A stretch of DNA of 64,000 nt from Metallyticus violacea (GCA_030762175.1 CM060831.1:139973001-140037000), one strand, 5' to 3'; positions 46,503 through 58,380 are shown, numbered from the stretch's first letter. Notes: generated by a model from the sequence alone, not told the origin. Made by a program: numbers and translations.

Positions 46503-48204
46503 AATACCTAATATGAAAAATTGGTTTAAAGTTGTATTACCTACTGGGAATCCCCCTCATATTCATTGATCTAAGTCAAGCCCTAAGTAGCCTTAATTGC
46601 TGATAATAGACTAGTAATAACAGTTGCTCTTCAAAAGAATATTTGAGAAATTCCCCTTAAAATGAAACATCAACATTGGGCAAGAATACAGCAGTAAAAC
46701 TTCATGCAAAAATATATATATTTATGTATAAGGTTTTTAAAAATTACATACAATCTTATAAGCTAATGGGACATTTTAGGGGATGAATGCTACGCATTTG
46801 TGTTTTACTTTCTACTACTGTAGCATTTGATGCCCTCTCAAAGCATGGAATCTGATTTGACATACAATTTATCTGTTTGTTATTGCCTATGTCACAAGTG
46901 TAAAACAGCAGATTTCAATCACATGTACTTTATAGAACTTTGGGCATGATTTCTTACATCTGTGGTCATGAAGGAAGTACTGCTTTACCAGTTTATTTGA
47001 AATATTTAGATGTGTTCAAGCTCTGCCAAAACAATGTTGTGCATTAAAGTATTTTTTCAGACATTAGTGCAGGTAGACCACAAATAATATTGTGCAAACC
47101 TAGTATGTGTTCAGCAGATCTGGAGCACCCACAAACTGCTCTAAATTTAATTTATGGAAATGATATTCCAATATAATATCAGTAAATAAAAAGTTTCATA
47201 CACCTTGTTTGTAGGTTTTCTTTACTTTAACCTTTATACTGTGATTAATAGTAGTTTCTAACAAGTGCAATGATCGTTAGTAACCAAAAAATGGGGGTTG
47301 AATAATGAATAAACTAATAAAAATTAAAAAAAAAAGAATGTTAAGGCACAACCATGCAATAAAATGGCTTCAGTTCCCATGTTCATATAATGCAACATTC
47401 ATTCATAGTTAATAATCATAGTTTCAGTGTCCTGAAATTATAACCATCCCAATAGCATAGGATGTTAGTAAATAATAATGCATTAATTAAAGCTGGAAAC
47501 AGTTATATTGCTTAATTAATTCAGGAATGGGATTTATTCTGCATACTTCATAGTTGTTTATGTGTGTGAAATTTGCTTATGTTATGTATGTTGTGCATTA
47601 GTGCATGAAATGTGCAAATATAATTATATGCTTAACACCATAATTTAGTTAAATAGTGAAGTAGATTGTGTAGTTTGGTAGCATAATTCAAGTAATACTT
47701 TTATGATTATTTGTACTTAATTAACAAAGCTATGTCTAGTCTAGTTTGGTATATGGTAGATACTAAATATTCTATGTTTATGTAATGAAATTCCTTATTC
47801 TCAATTAATTTAATCAGTGATTTGAAAAAGAAAACTAGTCATTAGTCATTGTTTGGACAACTCATTGACTTCACATTTTCATTTCTGTGATTTATAGGGT
47901 ATTTCTTATACTGCAGGCTTGTTTCCTTTATAAAATTAATTCTGCAATGTTATGTGGTAAATGACAAAATATTGTTTCAATTTAAATTTGAATTATTATA
48001 AAAAAATGCTCTAATACCTTTCTGCTGCATAAATTATTAAAATATTATAAACACATTCCCAAAACTAGCCTTCATTAAGCAAAATGATGTTGTTTTTTTT
48101 AAACTTATTATTAAAAATGCTGTAATTAAATTCCTAATGTCTAATAATTATCACCATCGACATACTGAATTTTCTGGTAGAATCACATTATGTATTAGAA
48201 TGTA
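46503..48204. other. Intron 9: nothing recognisable
   Basis: AT-rich, very CpG-poor unique DNA. Confidence 0.4.
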
Positions 48205-48330
48205 TGTTATTGTAAAATGTAAATTATAATTAATCTTTGTCTAACACACTCTTATGCTTCACTTACTTTTAAAAGTAAGCATAGGAGTGTATTAGACGAC
48301 AAATTAATTATAATTTACATTTAACAAGCT
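48205..48330. repeat. Palindrome with arms of about 55-60 bp and almost no loop
   Basis: Left gtctaacacactcttatgct then tcacttactttt faces right aaaagtaagcat then aggagtgtattagac, extending outward to aaatgtaaattataattaat on both sides. The agtaag...agtgt sequence is the tail of the PLE terminus seen at 10.9 and 29.2 kb. Here the hammerhead half is deleted at the centre. Confidence 0.85.
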
Positions 48331-48963
48331 CACTGTGTGAGTTTCAACAGAATTTTTTAAAAATTTCTTATTTTTTGAAAGTTCTTAAATGAATGTTATT
48401 GTAATTTTATAATATCTGCTTTCATCCTACTGTTGAATGAAAGAACAGCTGTACAGGCTTTCTGGGAAGGTAGATGTTTGTCATTCCCTTTCGTCAACTT
48501 GAAAGAGTGCTGAATGATCCCACCAATAACTTTATATGCTTCTACATAGTCGCATGTTCCTTAAAAGCATTTGGAGTATTTTCTAGCTTACCTTCACTTA
48601 TAAGTGAAAGATGCTCATTTGGAACATACATATGATCATGAGATTGAAAAATACATGGTCACATTGTAAGATAAGAGCAATCTTTTACTGAGGGATAACA
48701 GTGACTTGTTTTGCCATGGCTATTAACAATAAAATTTATGCAAATGTGTGGTTCCTGTTTTATGAACTACAAGCATTGCTGAGCACCTGTACAACATTTA
48801 GGAAAAGCTGGGTAACTCTACTTGCATTTGAAAACAAGTTAAATGTACCAAGCAATCACTTATGGCCATATCCATGTCATGTAAAAATGGATGAGTAATT
48901 GTACAAAAAATGGAGGAATTATCAAGCATTGCATTTTTCTGTCTTCCCATTACTGATATTCCT

Positions 48964-49151
48964 ACCGCCACGGTTGGCCGAGGTTGTTGAGGCATGGACT
49001 CATGAGCGGAGGTTTGGGGTTCAATCACACCAGACTGAGGTTTTTTACAGGTTTGCCTCAGTTCTCATAAATGGCAAATGCCAGGGAGGTACATAAACTG
49101 AGGCCTGGAAAGCCTCCTTGCTTAAAAATAAATAAATAAATAAATAAATAA

Positions 49152-49205
<54 letters not shown>

Positions 49206-49258
49206 CCTTTCCCAACTTACCATTTCATTTCATGTATCATCAGTGTCCACTACCTGTG
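48964..49258 (+). repeat. tRNA-derived SINE, family A, copy 5, interrupted by (AAT)n
   Basis: Head ccgccacggttggccgaggt, B-box ggggttcaatcacaccagac, body cataaatggcaaatgccagg. A microsatellite at 49127-49204 sits inside, then the tail atttcatttcatgtatcatc and cagtgtcca. Confidence 0.88.
49127..49204. repeat. (AAAT)n-(AAT)n microsatellite
   Basis: AAAT units followed by about 16 AAT units, grown from the A-rich part of the SINE. Confidence 0.95.
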
Positions 49259-49259
49259 G

Positions 49260-50296
49260 GGAACCTGATATTTCTACAAGTGATTTTGAAGAAGTTGATG
49301 CTAATGAATGAAAGGAGCTATTGAAACTTAAATTAGTTGCATTTTGCATATAATGCAGAAATGAGATAACCTGACAAATGAACGTTAAAAATAAAGCAAC
49401 TCCTCTTCGTCCCAATCAGAAAATGGTAAAAACCATTCAAGTCAGTTTGTGCCCCAATGGTACAGCTCAATGCACTTTATTTACATCTCCTGTAAAATTT
49501 TACTTCACTTAATTAACCAATTTTTCCTAAATGCTGTAGACCTAGCAGTATCTTCTTCGCAGAAGCTGGTGAAGGTAGTGTTACAAAAATCTACAAATCT
49601 CATTAAACACTTATTATGCTATAATGGTATGCATTAATTGTCTTCTATGCAAAACAAATTATTTTGTGAGGGAGACAAATTTTGCATTATTTTTTCTTTC
49701 ATTTTAGTAGATATTTGAACTCATTTTTGCAAAAAAAAATTATTTGATTTTTCAAGTCACTAATTCAGTTAGTAGTTGTGTTATACTTGTTTCAGAGTAG
49801 ATTTGAAAAATCCAGGTTACTTGTTAAAATCGTTCAACAAGCTTTTAAGTTCTTTAAAGAGCTTCATTATGTTATACGTGATTTGTAAAATGGTGCATTT
49901 GGAGCAGATACTTTAAGTAAATTCTGTAGTTGCTTATCTTAAGTTTAGAAGTAATGCATTCTGTCTATTGCATAATGTAATGATTAATGTAGAATGAACT
50001 GCTTTAAAGCATGTACATTGGAAACCATTGCCATGCTTGCAATGGAATATTTTTGTTGGTGGCTTAGACGATAAACAAGAATAGCTGTTTGGTAGAAATT
50101 CTAATTGTTTATAATAATGTTAGGATGTTTTAGTCGTAAGGAAAATTAATAAATTTGCAGCAGTGCCATAGGTGTAAATTTTAGTTATGGGGCTTTTTTG
50201 TTGTTTCACAGAAGTGGAAAAATTTAAAACATATTTATCTCTGCAATTTTACTTGTACTTTTATTACATTAAAAGTAAATAAAAATTTGTTTGCAG
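49260..50296. other. Intron 9, last part: nothing recognisable
   Basis: AT-rich sequence up to the T-rich tract and acceptor of the last exon. Confidence 0.4.
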
Positions 50297-51075
50297 GCTA
50301 TCCCAGCAACACAATGAGAAACACACTTCTTCGCCGTGGTTCTGTTCAGACACAGAAACCACCTCCACCCATCCGTCGTACTTCTTCCATTTCAAGTTCT
50401 GTGGTCCGCCAGACCAGTCCTGGTACAGCACCTAGCATGGGGGGTTCCATGACAAATGGAAGTTTGGAGAACCTTCCACCCCCACCAGCATTCTTATTGG
50501 ACAGCACCTCAAGCAGCAGCAGCAGTAGCATAAACAGCAGTGGGGGAGGTTCTACAGTAGCAGCAGCTGGTGTGAGTGTGGCAGAAACAGTGCGTACTCT
50601 AACAGAACTAAAGCACACTCCAGCCAGTCCTAATGCTTTACGTCGCAATACTGGCATTAGGTCCCAGAGTGCAGACAGACGTGCATCTTCAAGTGATGGT
50701 CCAGGGGGCCTTATTGCAGCAATTGGCGCTAAGCTGGCTCCAACTCTGAGTCCAAGAAATTCTCGCCGTCATTCAGAAGACAATGGGGGACCTCAGGGAG
50801 GAGCAGGAAGCAGACTACTCCAGCGTGGCATTGTTGGCCCAGGTCAAGGATTTCTGCAAGCACTCAATTCAAAATTAGCACTGCAACAGCAGCAGCAGCA
50901 GCAGCAACTTATGGCACATCAGCACAGAGCTGCACGTGTAAGACGATACATAGCAAGCCGCACAGTGTCAGACCCCACAATCTGTCATGAGTCTCTCATG
51001 GATCAGATCAAGAGGGGCACCACATTGAGGAGGACTGGTGCCATCAATGACAGATCTGCTCCTTACATTCGCTGA
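50297..51075 (+). CDS. MTSS1: MTSS1/MIM homologue, last coding exon: Pro-rich, poly-Gln, C-terminal WH2
   Basis: Last coding exon, 779 nt, phase 1 in, with acceptor ttgcAG (50295-50296) and stop TGA at 51073-51075. It encodes GYPSNTMRNTLLRRGSVQTQ, a poly-Pro and RRTSS region, a Ser run, two amphipathic LxxA(I/L)xxKL segments (near 50706-50745 and 50848-50883), and a Gln run of eight (from 50885). The C terminus includes SLMDQIKRGTTLRRTGAIND and RSAPYIR. That last part is the WH2 actin-monomer-binding motif: amphipathic helix, LRR in the LKKT position, and the family-typical NDRSAP tail at the very C terminus. The protein thus ends as MTSS1 proteins do. A 103-residue antisense frame here is a shadow. 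Confidence 0.95.
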
Positions 51076-52680
51076 GGTCGTAAGCCATCCAGACTCCATC
51101 TGATTTAACACACTTCATAGGTAAATGTTGCTATGTTATGGCTTATTCCTTTATGATGATTTTAATACAAATAACTGAAGAGTAGCACAAGTATTGATTG
51201 CTCTGTGATGTATGTCATCCTGTGTAAACATTTTGGCATTGTCATTGTGTGGTAGTATTTTCATATATTTTGCAATAAGTGGCTGATCGAGGCTCTTGTA
51301 TGGAATATTTTTGTACCTCTTCTGAATTACATATTTTATTTGTATTGTTATAGAAAGCACAAATGTTCTATTCTAAGCTTAAGTGTGTTGATAAAGGTGC
51401 AGTATTGTCTGGTAAGGCTGGTGTAATATTTTGCAAATGAGAAGAAGGAACAATTAAGATGTGAACATTAGTGTTAGACAAAGAAGGAAATGTATTGTTA
51501 ATGCAAATAGAGTGAAGAATGGCTCATGAATGAAGTTATGATTCCATCACTGCCATTTAAACATATAAAATGAAAATTACTTTGTACCATCCATAGTGTT
51601 AGCAACATTTAATGAGGTGTTATGTAGAGAAATTAACACTTTGCAAATAGAAATATTAGAGTTTAAGACATAGCGCAAATGAAGCAACAGAATGCACTGC
51701 TCTGATTATATATACATTTTTTATTTCAGGCAAACAATTTCAAATGATTTAAAGCAATTGCCAAGACTAACAAACATCCAATGCTGCTCTTCATATCCAT
51801 TGTAGTGATATGTCGATAGGGATAGCAGGGTTCTTACTTAGTTTTAGAAACATTTGGCTCAAAAAATCAGTTTAAATTGCACAAATATAATACTGAAAAC
51901 TTTTACAGTGTGAAATATATTATACTATATAGCCTTGCTTTAGCTAAATTAATTGAAATGCAGTAAACAAATCAAGGTCCAAAATAAGTACATAAGATTT
52001 TTTTCTGTTTCATTTAATTCAAAACCATCCTTAAAGGGGGAAAAAAAAAGACTGTGCTATACTTGTACTATGCTATTGTGATTTGACAAAGTAAAATTGT
52101 AATGGAAGCAAGTATTGCTAGCAAAACACACTTTAGCCATATGTATATACTGTGAAGCCTGCTATGATTAACATTTTGTTTCTAAACCTGCTATCTAAAC
52201 AAAATATAGCAAAAGTGTATATCAATTTTGTATATAACATAATTGTTTTCTACATATATTTAATGGTGGTTAGTGTAAGATATAGTATAATCAGTGTTCA
52301 TGAGTGTGGTATCCAATAAGGGGGGAAACTCAGTAACTAAAATCATTGGCTTGAGAATACATTCTTTTAGAATCATAACTGTTGTTAAAAATAATAAACT
52401 GTTGCAAAAATGTAAGGGGACTATATAATACTTAACCATAATGAATATAACAATAATCACACTTATTTGTATGAACCCAAAAGTACATACAAACACATAG
52501 TATTTCTCTTTTTTTGTTCCTGTAAAAAGAACTATCTGGAGAAAACATAGTCATGTGTTTTTGTCTTGTGTGTTTGTCTGCATCCTGTACGGAGTTCTGT
52601 ATGTGTTTTTTCAATATCATTGCTACATATCGTAGTGTGTTGTAACTTTGAATAAATGTGCACTCATTTGTTCCTCTGAA
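51076..52680 (+). other. 3' untranslated region of the MTSS1 homologue (probable)
   Basis: AT-rich sequence after the TGA with no coding signal, many ATTTA-like and T-rich stretches, and the first well-placed canonical AATAAA at 52651-52656 followed by a GT/T-rich region (ttgttcctctg). A more distal pair of AATAAA signals near 53019-53033 could give a longer 3'UTR. The exact cleavage site cannot be set from sequence alone. Confidence 0.55.
52651..52656 (+). promoter_or_regulatory. Candidate polyadenylation signal AATAAA
   Basis: Canonical hexamer about 1.58 kb after the stop codon, followed within 15-25 bases by a T/G-rich downstream element. Alternatives lie at about 53019 and 53028. Confidence 0.5.
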
Positions 52681-54440
52681 GAAGAAGCATTAATCAACAG
52701 CTGATTCTCCCTGTTATTTTATTGAACATTGTATACTCTGGGATATTAAAAGTTAAATTATACTTTGGAAATTTTTAATTTTGCAATATAAGGAACTGCA
52801 GTCAGTTAATGCAGCAGCCTTATTGTAGATCATAGATATAAAATATTCTTAATTTACAGGTTTTTTTTTTCTTCAGATGTGACAACATCACTTATCATTT
52901 TTAAATTTATCAGGGATTATATTAATATGTAACAGTAACATTAAAGCATATGTCGCATTTTTCTTAAATGTAATGGACATTTATGGCCTAATCTTAAGCA
53001 ACATAAAATATTGCATTTAATAAAAACAATAAATATAACTTGTGTTAGAAATTTACCAGATTTTTATTCTTTAATCACATGTGTTTGAGATACTTTTGAA
53101 AAGAGGATGGGAAGAAAAAAATTTAAACATTGATTGACTGTTTTCAGGGTGCCAAATGGAATGAATTACTAATGCACAAATTTCTTTAATATGTTTTTGA
53201 TTAAATACCCTGAGTACAAGAATATGTTTAGATGAAAAATCTTGTAATTAATTTTACCTGTTATGATTCAGGCATTGCTGAATCATAACAAAAGATTAAA
53301 AAAAAGAAAAAGAAAAATTCTCCAGTTATAAAAAAAGAGGACAGTACTATCATTTTAGCATTATCAAATTCTCCCCCCCCCCCCAGCAAGGCTTTGCTAC
53401 AGAGATTTAAAAGGAAATATTTTTAGGAAACATTTTATTTAATGAGTGTAGAACATTCTAGATGAGCTTATTAAATGCTAGTAGACTGTAACTGTGCTGT
53501 AAGAACTTAAGCAGAATGTGACATATGTTTGAATGCTGTTAATTCAGTTTAGTAATTTACATTTACATGGGGGAAGGAACTAGTACAGTAAAAATGATAC
53601 AGGCTGTTGTGCATTAGTTACTTACTTGGCATGATGTCTGTATTATTGTTTCTGCTTTTTCTTTGTATTGTTTTCCTCTCTTTTTTTTATTATGATGTCA
53701 GCAGTATAATTTTTAAGTTTTTAATGTGTTACATAGTATTCCATAAATTGTCTTCCTTTGTAATGCATCATTCAGCAACCTTATTATAAAACAAAACTAT
53801 GTACAAATTTGTTTTTATTGTAATCTAAGGTGTTATGAATATCTTTCATGGTGTGAATAGTAGTCAAAATTGTTAACAAAAAATGCTGATTATGTGAAAT
53901 TCCTTATAATTTTTACATTACATTTATAAATTAATTTTGAATATTTATTAAAGAATTCCTCAAAGTAAACTTTTCATTGTTTCTTTTCATGCATTCAAAT
54001 TTTAAAAATGTAGAATTAAAATATAAATGTACCTATTTAAACCTAAAAGAAGCATATCCACTTTTGCTCATTAAAAATGGAACAAAAAATGCTAATCGGT
54101 ATTGCTGCTTTTATCATTTAAAAAATGGTATTTCAATCAAGTAACAATCATACTTTCTCATTTGGAAATGTGAAAACATCTTGGGGAAAAAATCATAAAA
54201 TGGGACAATAGTAGTTAAAGAAATATATTGAATTATTATGTATAGTATAATTTAAGCGACCTATGCAGAAAGGGTATATACTTTATTTTCAAACTTTAAA
54301 GGAGAAAAACTTATTTTTGGTTTCGGTGTTACAGTTAACATTATAGGTATTCCAACATGTTAATGAATATTTTGACCTTCTTAAGACAAAAATATATCCA
54401 AAAGTAATTTTATTGTATAAAATAAGTGTAAATTATGTGC
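52681..54440. other. Downstream flank: nothing recognisable
   Basis: AT-rich with extra AATAAA signals (about 53019 and 53028) and a C-run at 53373-53384. It may include distal 3'UTR. Confidence 0.4.
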
Positions 54441-54453
54441 CCTTTTCCCACAA

Positions 54454-54518
54454 TTCTTCTTCTTCTTCTTCTTCTTCTTCTTCTTCTTCTTCTTGTTCCT
54501 CCTCCTCCTCCTCCTCCA
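54454..54518. repeat. (TTC)n-(CTC)n polypyrimidine microsatellite
   Basis: About 13 TTC units followed by about 7 CTC units on the + strand (purine-rich on minus, hence a Lys/Arg-rich shadow frame). A mirror-type polypyrimidine tract of this kind can form triplex DNA. Confidence 0.94.
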
Positions 54519-54659
54519 AGAAATATATAACAGACAAAACATGTAACGTTCTCTATGAATCCCCCTAATATTATGTAAATGGAGAGCTTGACACAAAATG
54601 TGGTTCATTTTCAGTCCTTAGAAGCATCGCTTTCCTGCAGATTTCTACCAAAAACCCAT

Positions 54660-55693
54660 CCACCTAGGGTAGATGTGAAGGTCATTTTAAAAGTTCTATG
54701 CCTGACCAAGAAATCATAAGATTTAAGAGAAATGCTTTTTTATTTTCCAACATAGTTAATTTGTAAGTCAATACATTTAGTCTAATGACTTTCCAACGTT
54801 TTAATATCCTCAGTAAGATAAGATCTGTCCAACTTTGAAAAATAAGTGTGTCTCAGCTTCAACCTCATCTTTGTTGTGAATCTCTGTTCACAGCTATTAC
54901 TTTTTGTTTCGTTGGGTTCCTTGGTTGCTCACAGCAGAACAGAAATCTGTGTTAGTTCAAATTTCTCATATGCTTCTTGTGCATTATGAAAAGGAAGGTG
55001 ATGCATTTTTGGGCAAAATCATCACGTGTGATGAATCATGGGTGCACCATTACACCCCCAATCAAAGAGGGCCAATATGGAATGAAGGAGAAGTGACGAA
55101 CCACCGCCAGTAAAGCCAAGACACGGCTGTCTGTAGGAAAGGTTTTGGCCACGGTGTTCTGGGACTCTAAAGGTGTCCTGTTGATTGATTTCCTCCAAGA
55201 ACAACGAACCATTAATGCTGCCTTCTACTGTGACCGGTCAAGTTCAAGCTCCTTCAGGTCAAAATAGCGCAGTAGTCCAATCAGAAATTGTCGAAATCAC
55301 AAGACAATGTCAAACCACATACTGCAGCAGCAACACACACACACACACACACACACAAATACAAAAAAAGGTCGGATGCATTGGACTGCCCTTCCACATC
55401 CACCCTAAAGTCTAGATCTCTCACCATGTAACTTCTTTATGTTCGGTTCACTCAAAGAAGCTCTTGGAGAACAGCTCTTCACAACCAATTAGGAAGTAAA
55501 AGACTTCGTGCGCAACTGGCTCCACACCCATCCTTGTACTTTCTTTGAAAGTGGCATTAAAAAATTGCCTATCCATTGGAACAAATGCATAGATAAGATG
55601 GGAAACTATGTAGAAAAATGTTAATTTCAATTAAATTTTATTAATAAAATGTTTGTAGCAAAAGCCTTGTTTATATTTGATCCACCTAAGTAT
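54660..55693 (+). mobile_element. Mariner-like transposon remnant
   Basis: The + frame 54904-55113 encodes VPWLLTAEQKSVLVQISHML, then IITCDESWVHHYTPN: the vP..Lt.eQK..R and i(v)TgDE.WvhhYdP blocks, with first catalytic Asp present. Then GKVLATVFWDSKGVLLID in other frames (55138-55195). Then SPCDFFMFGSLKEALGEQLF-like sequence (55420-55480), giving the third D, and PIHWNKCIDKMGNYVEK near 55560-55620, the standard C terminus. Frameshifts and stops occur between blocks. An (AC)n lies at 55331-55357. Confidence 0.85.
55331..55357. repeat. (AC)n microsatellite
   Basis: About 13 CA units inside the mariner remnant. Confidence 0.95.
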
Positions 55694-55765
55694 TTACTTA
55701 ATATGAACTTCATTGCATTTTTAGTTTTATTTAAGTTTAATTTAAGTATCATGTAATTTAAGTCT

Positions 55766-55880
55766 TGTACTTACGAAGCTGTTGACAATGGAGTGGCAAT
55801 CTACTTCAACTCATGTATACACATTCTTACAAGTGAATGGAGTTAGTGTAAGAATGTGTATACATGAGTTGAAGTATCAT
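55766..55880. repeat. Palindrome, 30-bp perfect arms, PLE terminal type
   Basis: tacttcaactcatgtataca then cattcttaca (left) pairs perfectly with the right arm tgtaagaatg then tgtatacatg and agttgaagta. The loop is aagtgaatggagttag. The flank cttacgaagctgttgacaat matches the PLE end at 46157. Confidence 0.88.
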
Positions 55881-56079
55881 GTAATTTGTTTCTACAATTT
55901 TGAGCTTAGCCAAGGTAATTAGAAAGTTGTGTTTTGCTTAAAGCAACATACTTCTACAGGATTAGGGACATTGTTTTGAAGATATGTACAGAAGTAAAAG
56001 CAGTTTGTCCACTCCTTTAACCCTTACTTTGTAGTTTCAAATTTAGAACTTTAGTGAGCCCTAGAATCTTTCTTACAAG

Positions 56080-57180
56080 CTTAGGGATAACATCTAGAAG
56101 ATTGAATCATAATAGAGAGTATATTTTGTCTTTCCAGAGCTTCATACTTCAGTAAGACATGTTTTAGTCTCATCAGACTTCCAAGTAATCCCAAAAGTTT
56201 TCTGACAAAATTATGGATTGACAGATACTGAATTTTCTCATTGGTGCTGAGAATTCCTTTTGGAAAGAGGATCATAGTAAACAACTGGATCATCCCTTTG
56301 ACAGGGGATTCCAAGAGATGTTTTCTTAGAAGACTGAGTCCTAATAGAGATGTGTTTTGTCTTTCCAGAGCTTCATACTTCAGTAAGACATGTTTTGTAG
56401 TCTCATCACATTGTTGACATAGTTGGTATGGGAAATTTTGATTATAAGAGTCCCATCATCTATAGATATTTTCTGAATAGCCATTGTCTAGTTATCGTTC
56501 TGATAGCTTTACTGTATACCAGTAATTCTTTAGCCAGGATGCTACAGGATATTTTGATAAGTTTTATACCCAGTTCTTGACCAGGAACGTTCTTTTATCT
56601 TGTCTAATGTTCTTAGCCCATTGTTACACTGTGGTTCTAGCAGCTTGCTTGCTAATCATGCAGAAAGGTTCTTGTCTATGAAGTCAATCATAATCCCTTC
56701 TTTTGCCAATTTATTTGCTACATTATTACCTTTTATGTCATAATGTCCAGGCACCCAATAAACGATTCTTTGTGGAAAGATTATTGAGAGCTTGGAGACA
56801 CTCTTATGTAAGTCTAGAATTGATTTGAGGAGATTTAAGTGCATTAAGTTTAGGTAGACTGTTTGTGAAGTGTACATGGTTAACAAAATTTCTATTCTTA
56901 TAAAAGTTAAGATTGGTCAGAAGTGCATAACTTTCTGAAAAACTGTAATAAAGTTGCCAAGACTTGCAGAACTTTTCATTTCTGAAGATAATTCATAAAC
57001 TTGGGCTCCTGAAGTGTTTCCTATTCTTGAGCCATCTGCAAAGAAAACATGACCCTTAGAGTAGGTAATTTTCTCCCATCCAGTTAGATCGTACTCCATT
57101 TCTGATTCTGTATGGTTTTGTAAAAGTTTGCTTTATAGATATGTAGTCAGATGGCTTGTCAAGAACTGTGTTAGGTAATA
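56080..57180 (-). mobile_element. Non-LTR retrotransposon 3' part with RNase H domain
   Basis: On the minus strand: KGHVFFADGSRIGNTSGAQV (57030-57060 area; the (T)DGS catalytic Asp present), then SIIFPQRIVYWVPGHYDIKG and NNVANKLAKEGI (56700-56800), matching the WVPGH..I.GNE.AD.LA..G RNase H block. Then comes a tail with a CDETTKHVLLKYEALERQ-like zinc-knuckle region (56080-56420). Frames are broken. The tail segment is duplicated (56090-56180 and 56325-56420). Confidence 0.75.
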
Positions 57181-57696
57181 CTATGGTTTTTATTTAAGAG
57201 AGTAATATGTAATTATTATTATTATTTATTAAGGATAGAAACATGACATTGGAACAGAAGAAGGAGATAAAAACAAGCTATCCATGAATATAATATCTTA
57301 TTAATATCATTTTAAAAAATGTAAAACAAGCTCATATGATTAACACAGAAGTAGCAATAGTATAACAAACAGCAGAGAATCATCATATGTTAGCAACATC
57401 ATATAATTTATGAAAATTGCAGGACAGTGCTAGTTATCTAGAGTAATCTTTAAATATTAATAATATTTAATAATACTCAAACCAGCATATATTAGTCAGA
57501 AAGATTAAGGAAAGATTCTGTGCTCTAAGAATTTAAATTTCATGTTATTGAAAAAATTATACTTTTGTGATATTATGTTCTACATCTGAAAACGTGGAAT
57601 ATTTTATAATACTCTTTCAGGGCCGGCATTGTTATTATTAAAATTGATCCTTACAGGCTATTGCCATGATAGTTGGTTTAAATGAAATTTATGAAA

Positions 57697-57735
57697 CCAA
57701 AGTTTTCATTGCCTACTGTCACCAACTTCATCAGG
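57697..57735 (-). ncRNA. Hammerhead-like motif, second PLE family, copy c
   Basis: Minus strand: CTGATGAAG, a weak TTG/CAA hairpin, then TGAAAACTTTGG. The core CUGAUGA is intact; the hairpin is eroded. Confidence 0.4.
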
Positions 57736-58255
57736 AACTGAGTGAAAGTGTCTGGAGGGATAGAGGGGCAGAACTTCGAAGTGGGAGGAGGTGTGGTGTA
57801 GATGTTGTTTGTTGACCAGTAACAGATTGCGTGTCTTGCATATTTGAAAACTTCTGCCTTTCAACTATCTAGATTCTACTCTGTTTCTAAGGTCTCTCTC
57901 CTAGTCGGATTAAAATATTTGGAAGATCCATTAAAAACTTGACTGGGAGAACACAAACACATTAGTGTTATGAAAAATTTGTGATTATGGAACATGCCAT
58001 TCATACTAATGGAATAAAATTTGAAAAAGACAGGAGTAATTGCAAAAACAATGAATATTTTATCTGAATAGGAGAGAGGCCTTAGAAACAGAGCAGCATC
58101 CAGATAATATAAACATATACGGAGATTTTTAAATAAGCAAGATATGGAATCCATTGCTGATCAGTAAACATCTGCACCAAACTTTCCCATCATCATTACT
58201 TCTCCTACTTCTAACATTACAGTTGCTATGCCTCTCCAGATACTTTCACTCAATC

Positions 58256-58297
58256 CACCATTGATGCTGGCCACTGTAGCCAGTGAAAGCATTGGTT
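58256..58297 (+). ncRNA. Hammerhead-like motif, second PLE family, copy d
   Basis: Plus strand: CCATTGATG, a perfect CTGGC/GCCAG hairpin with loop cactgta, then TGAAAGCATTGG. The core reads UUGAUG. It is inverted relative to the copy at 57697. Confidence 0.4.
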
Positions 58298-58380
58298 TTA
58301 AATTTCATTTAAACCAATAACCACAGCAAAATAGCCTGGAAATGATAAGTTTTAATAATGATTTTTTTTTTTTTTCTAAT

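Larger units (their letters stand above)
57600..58380. mobile_element. Penelope-like element remnant flanked by inverted terminal copies
   Basis: Inverted arms of about 200 bp (57610-57830 and 58135-58350) are related to those at 28.7 and 30.0 kb. Between them the + strand encodes broken pieces AIHTNGIKFEKDRSNCKNNE and, near 58080-58150, a K-Q-S-IQII...KQDMESIADQ segment. These match the tail of PLE GIY-YIG proteins (EKSAVAEHa...H.I.FE.T.v......y..R..REa.EI..HP.N.N...g..ls..W.p). Confidence 0.65.

Noticed and set aside
50346..50657. 103-codon minus-strand frame
   Set aside because: Antisense shadow of the last MTSS1 exon; its Leu and Gly runs are complements of the Ser/Pro/CAG stretches.
54381..54608. 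Lys/Arg-rich minus-strand frame resembling a nuclear localisation protein
   Set aside because: Translation of the (TTC)n-(CTC)n tract.
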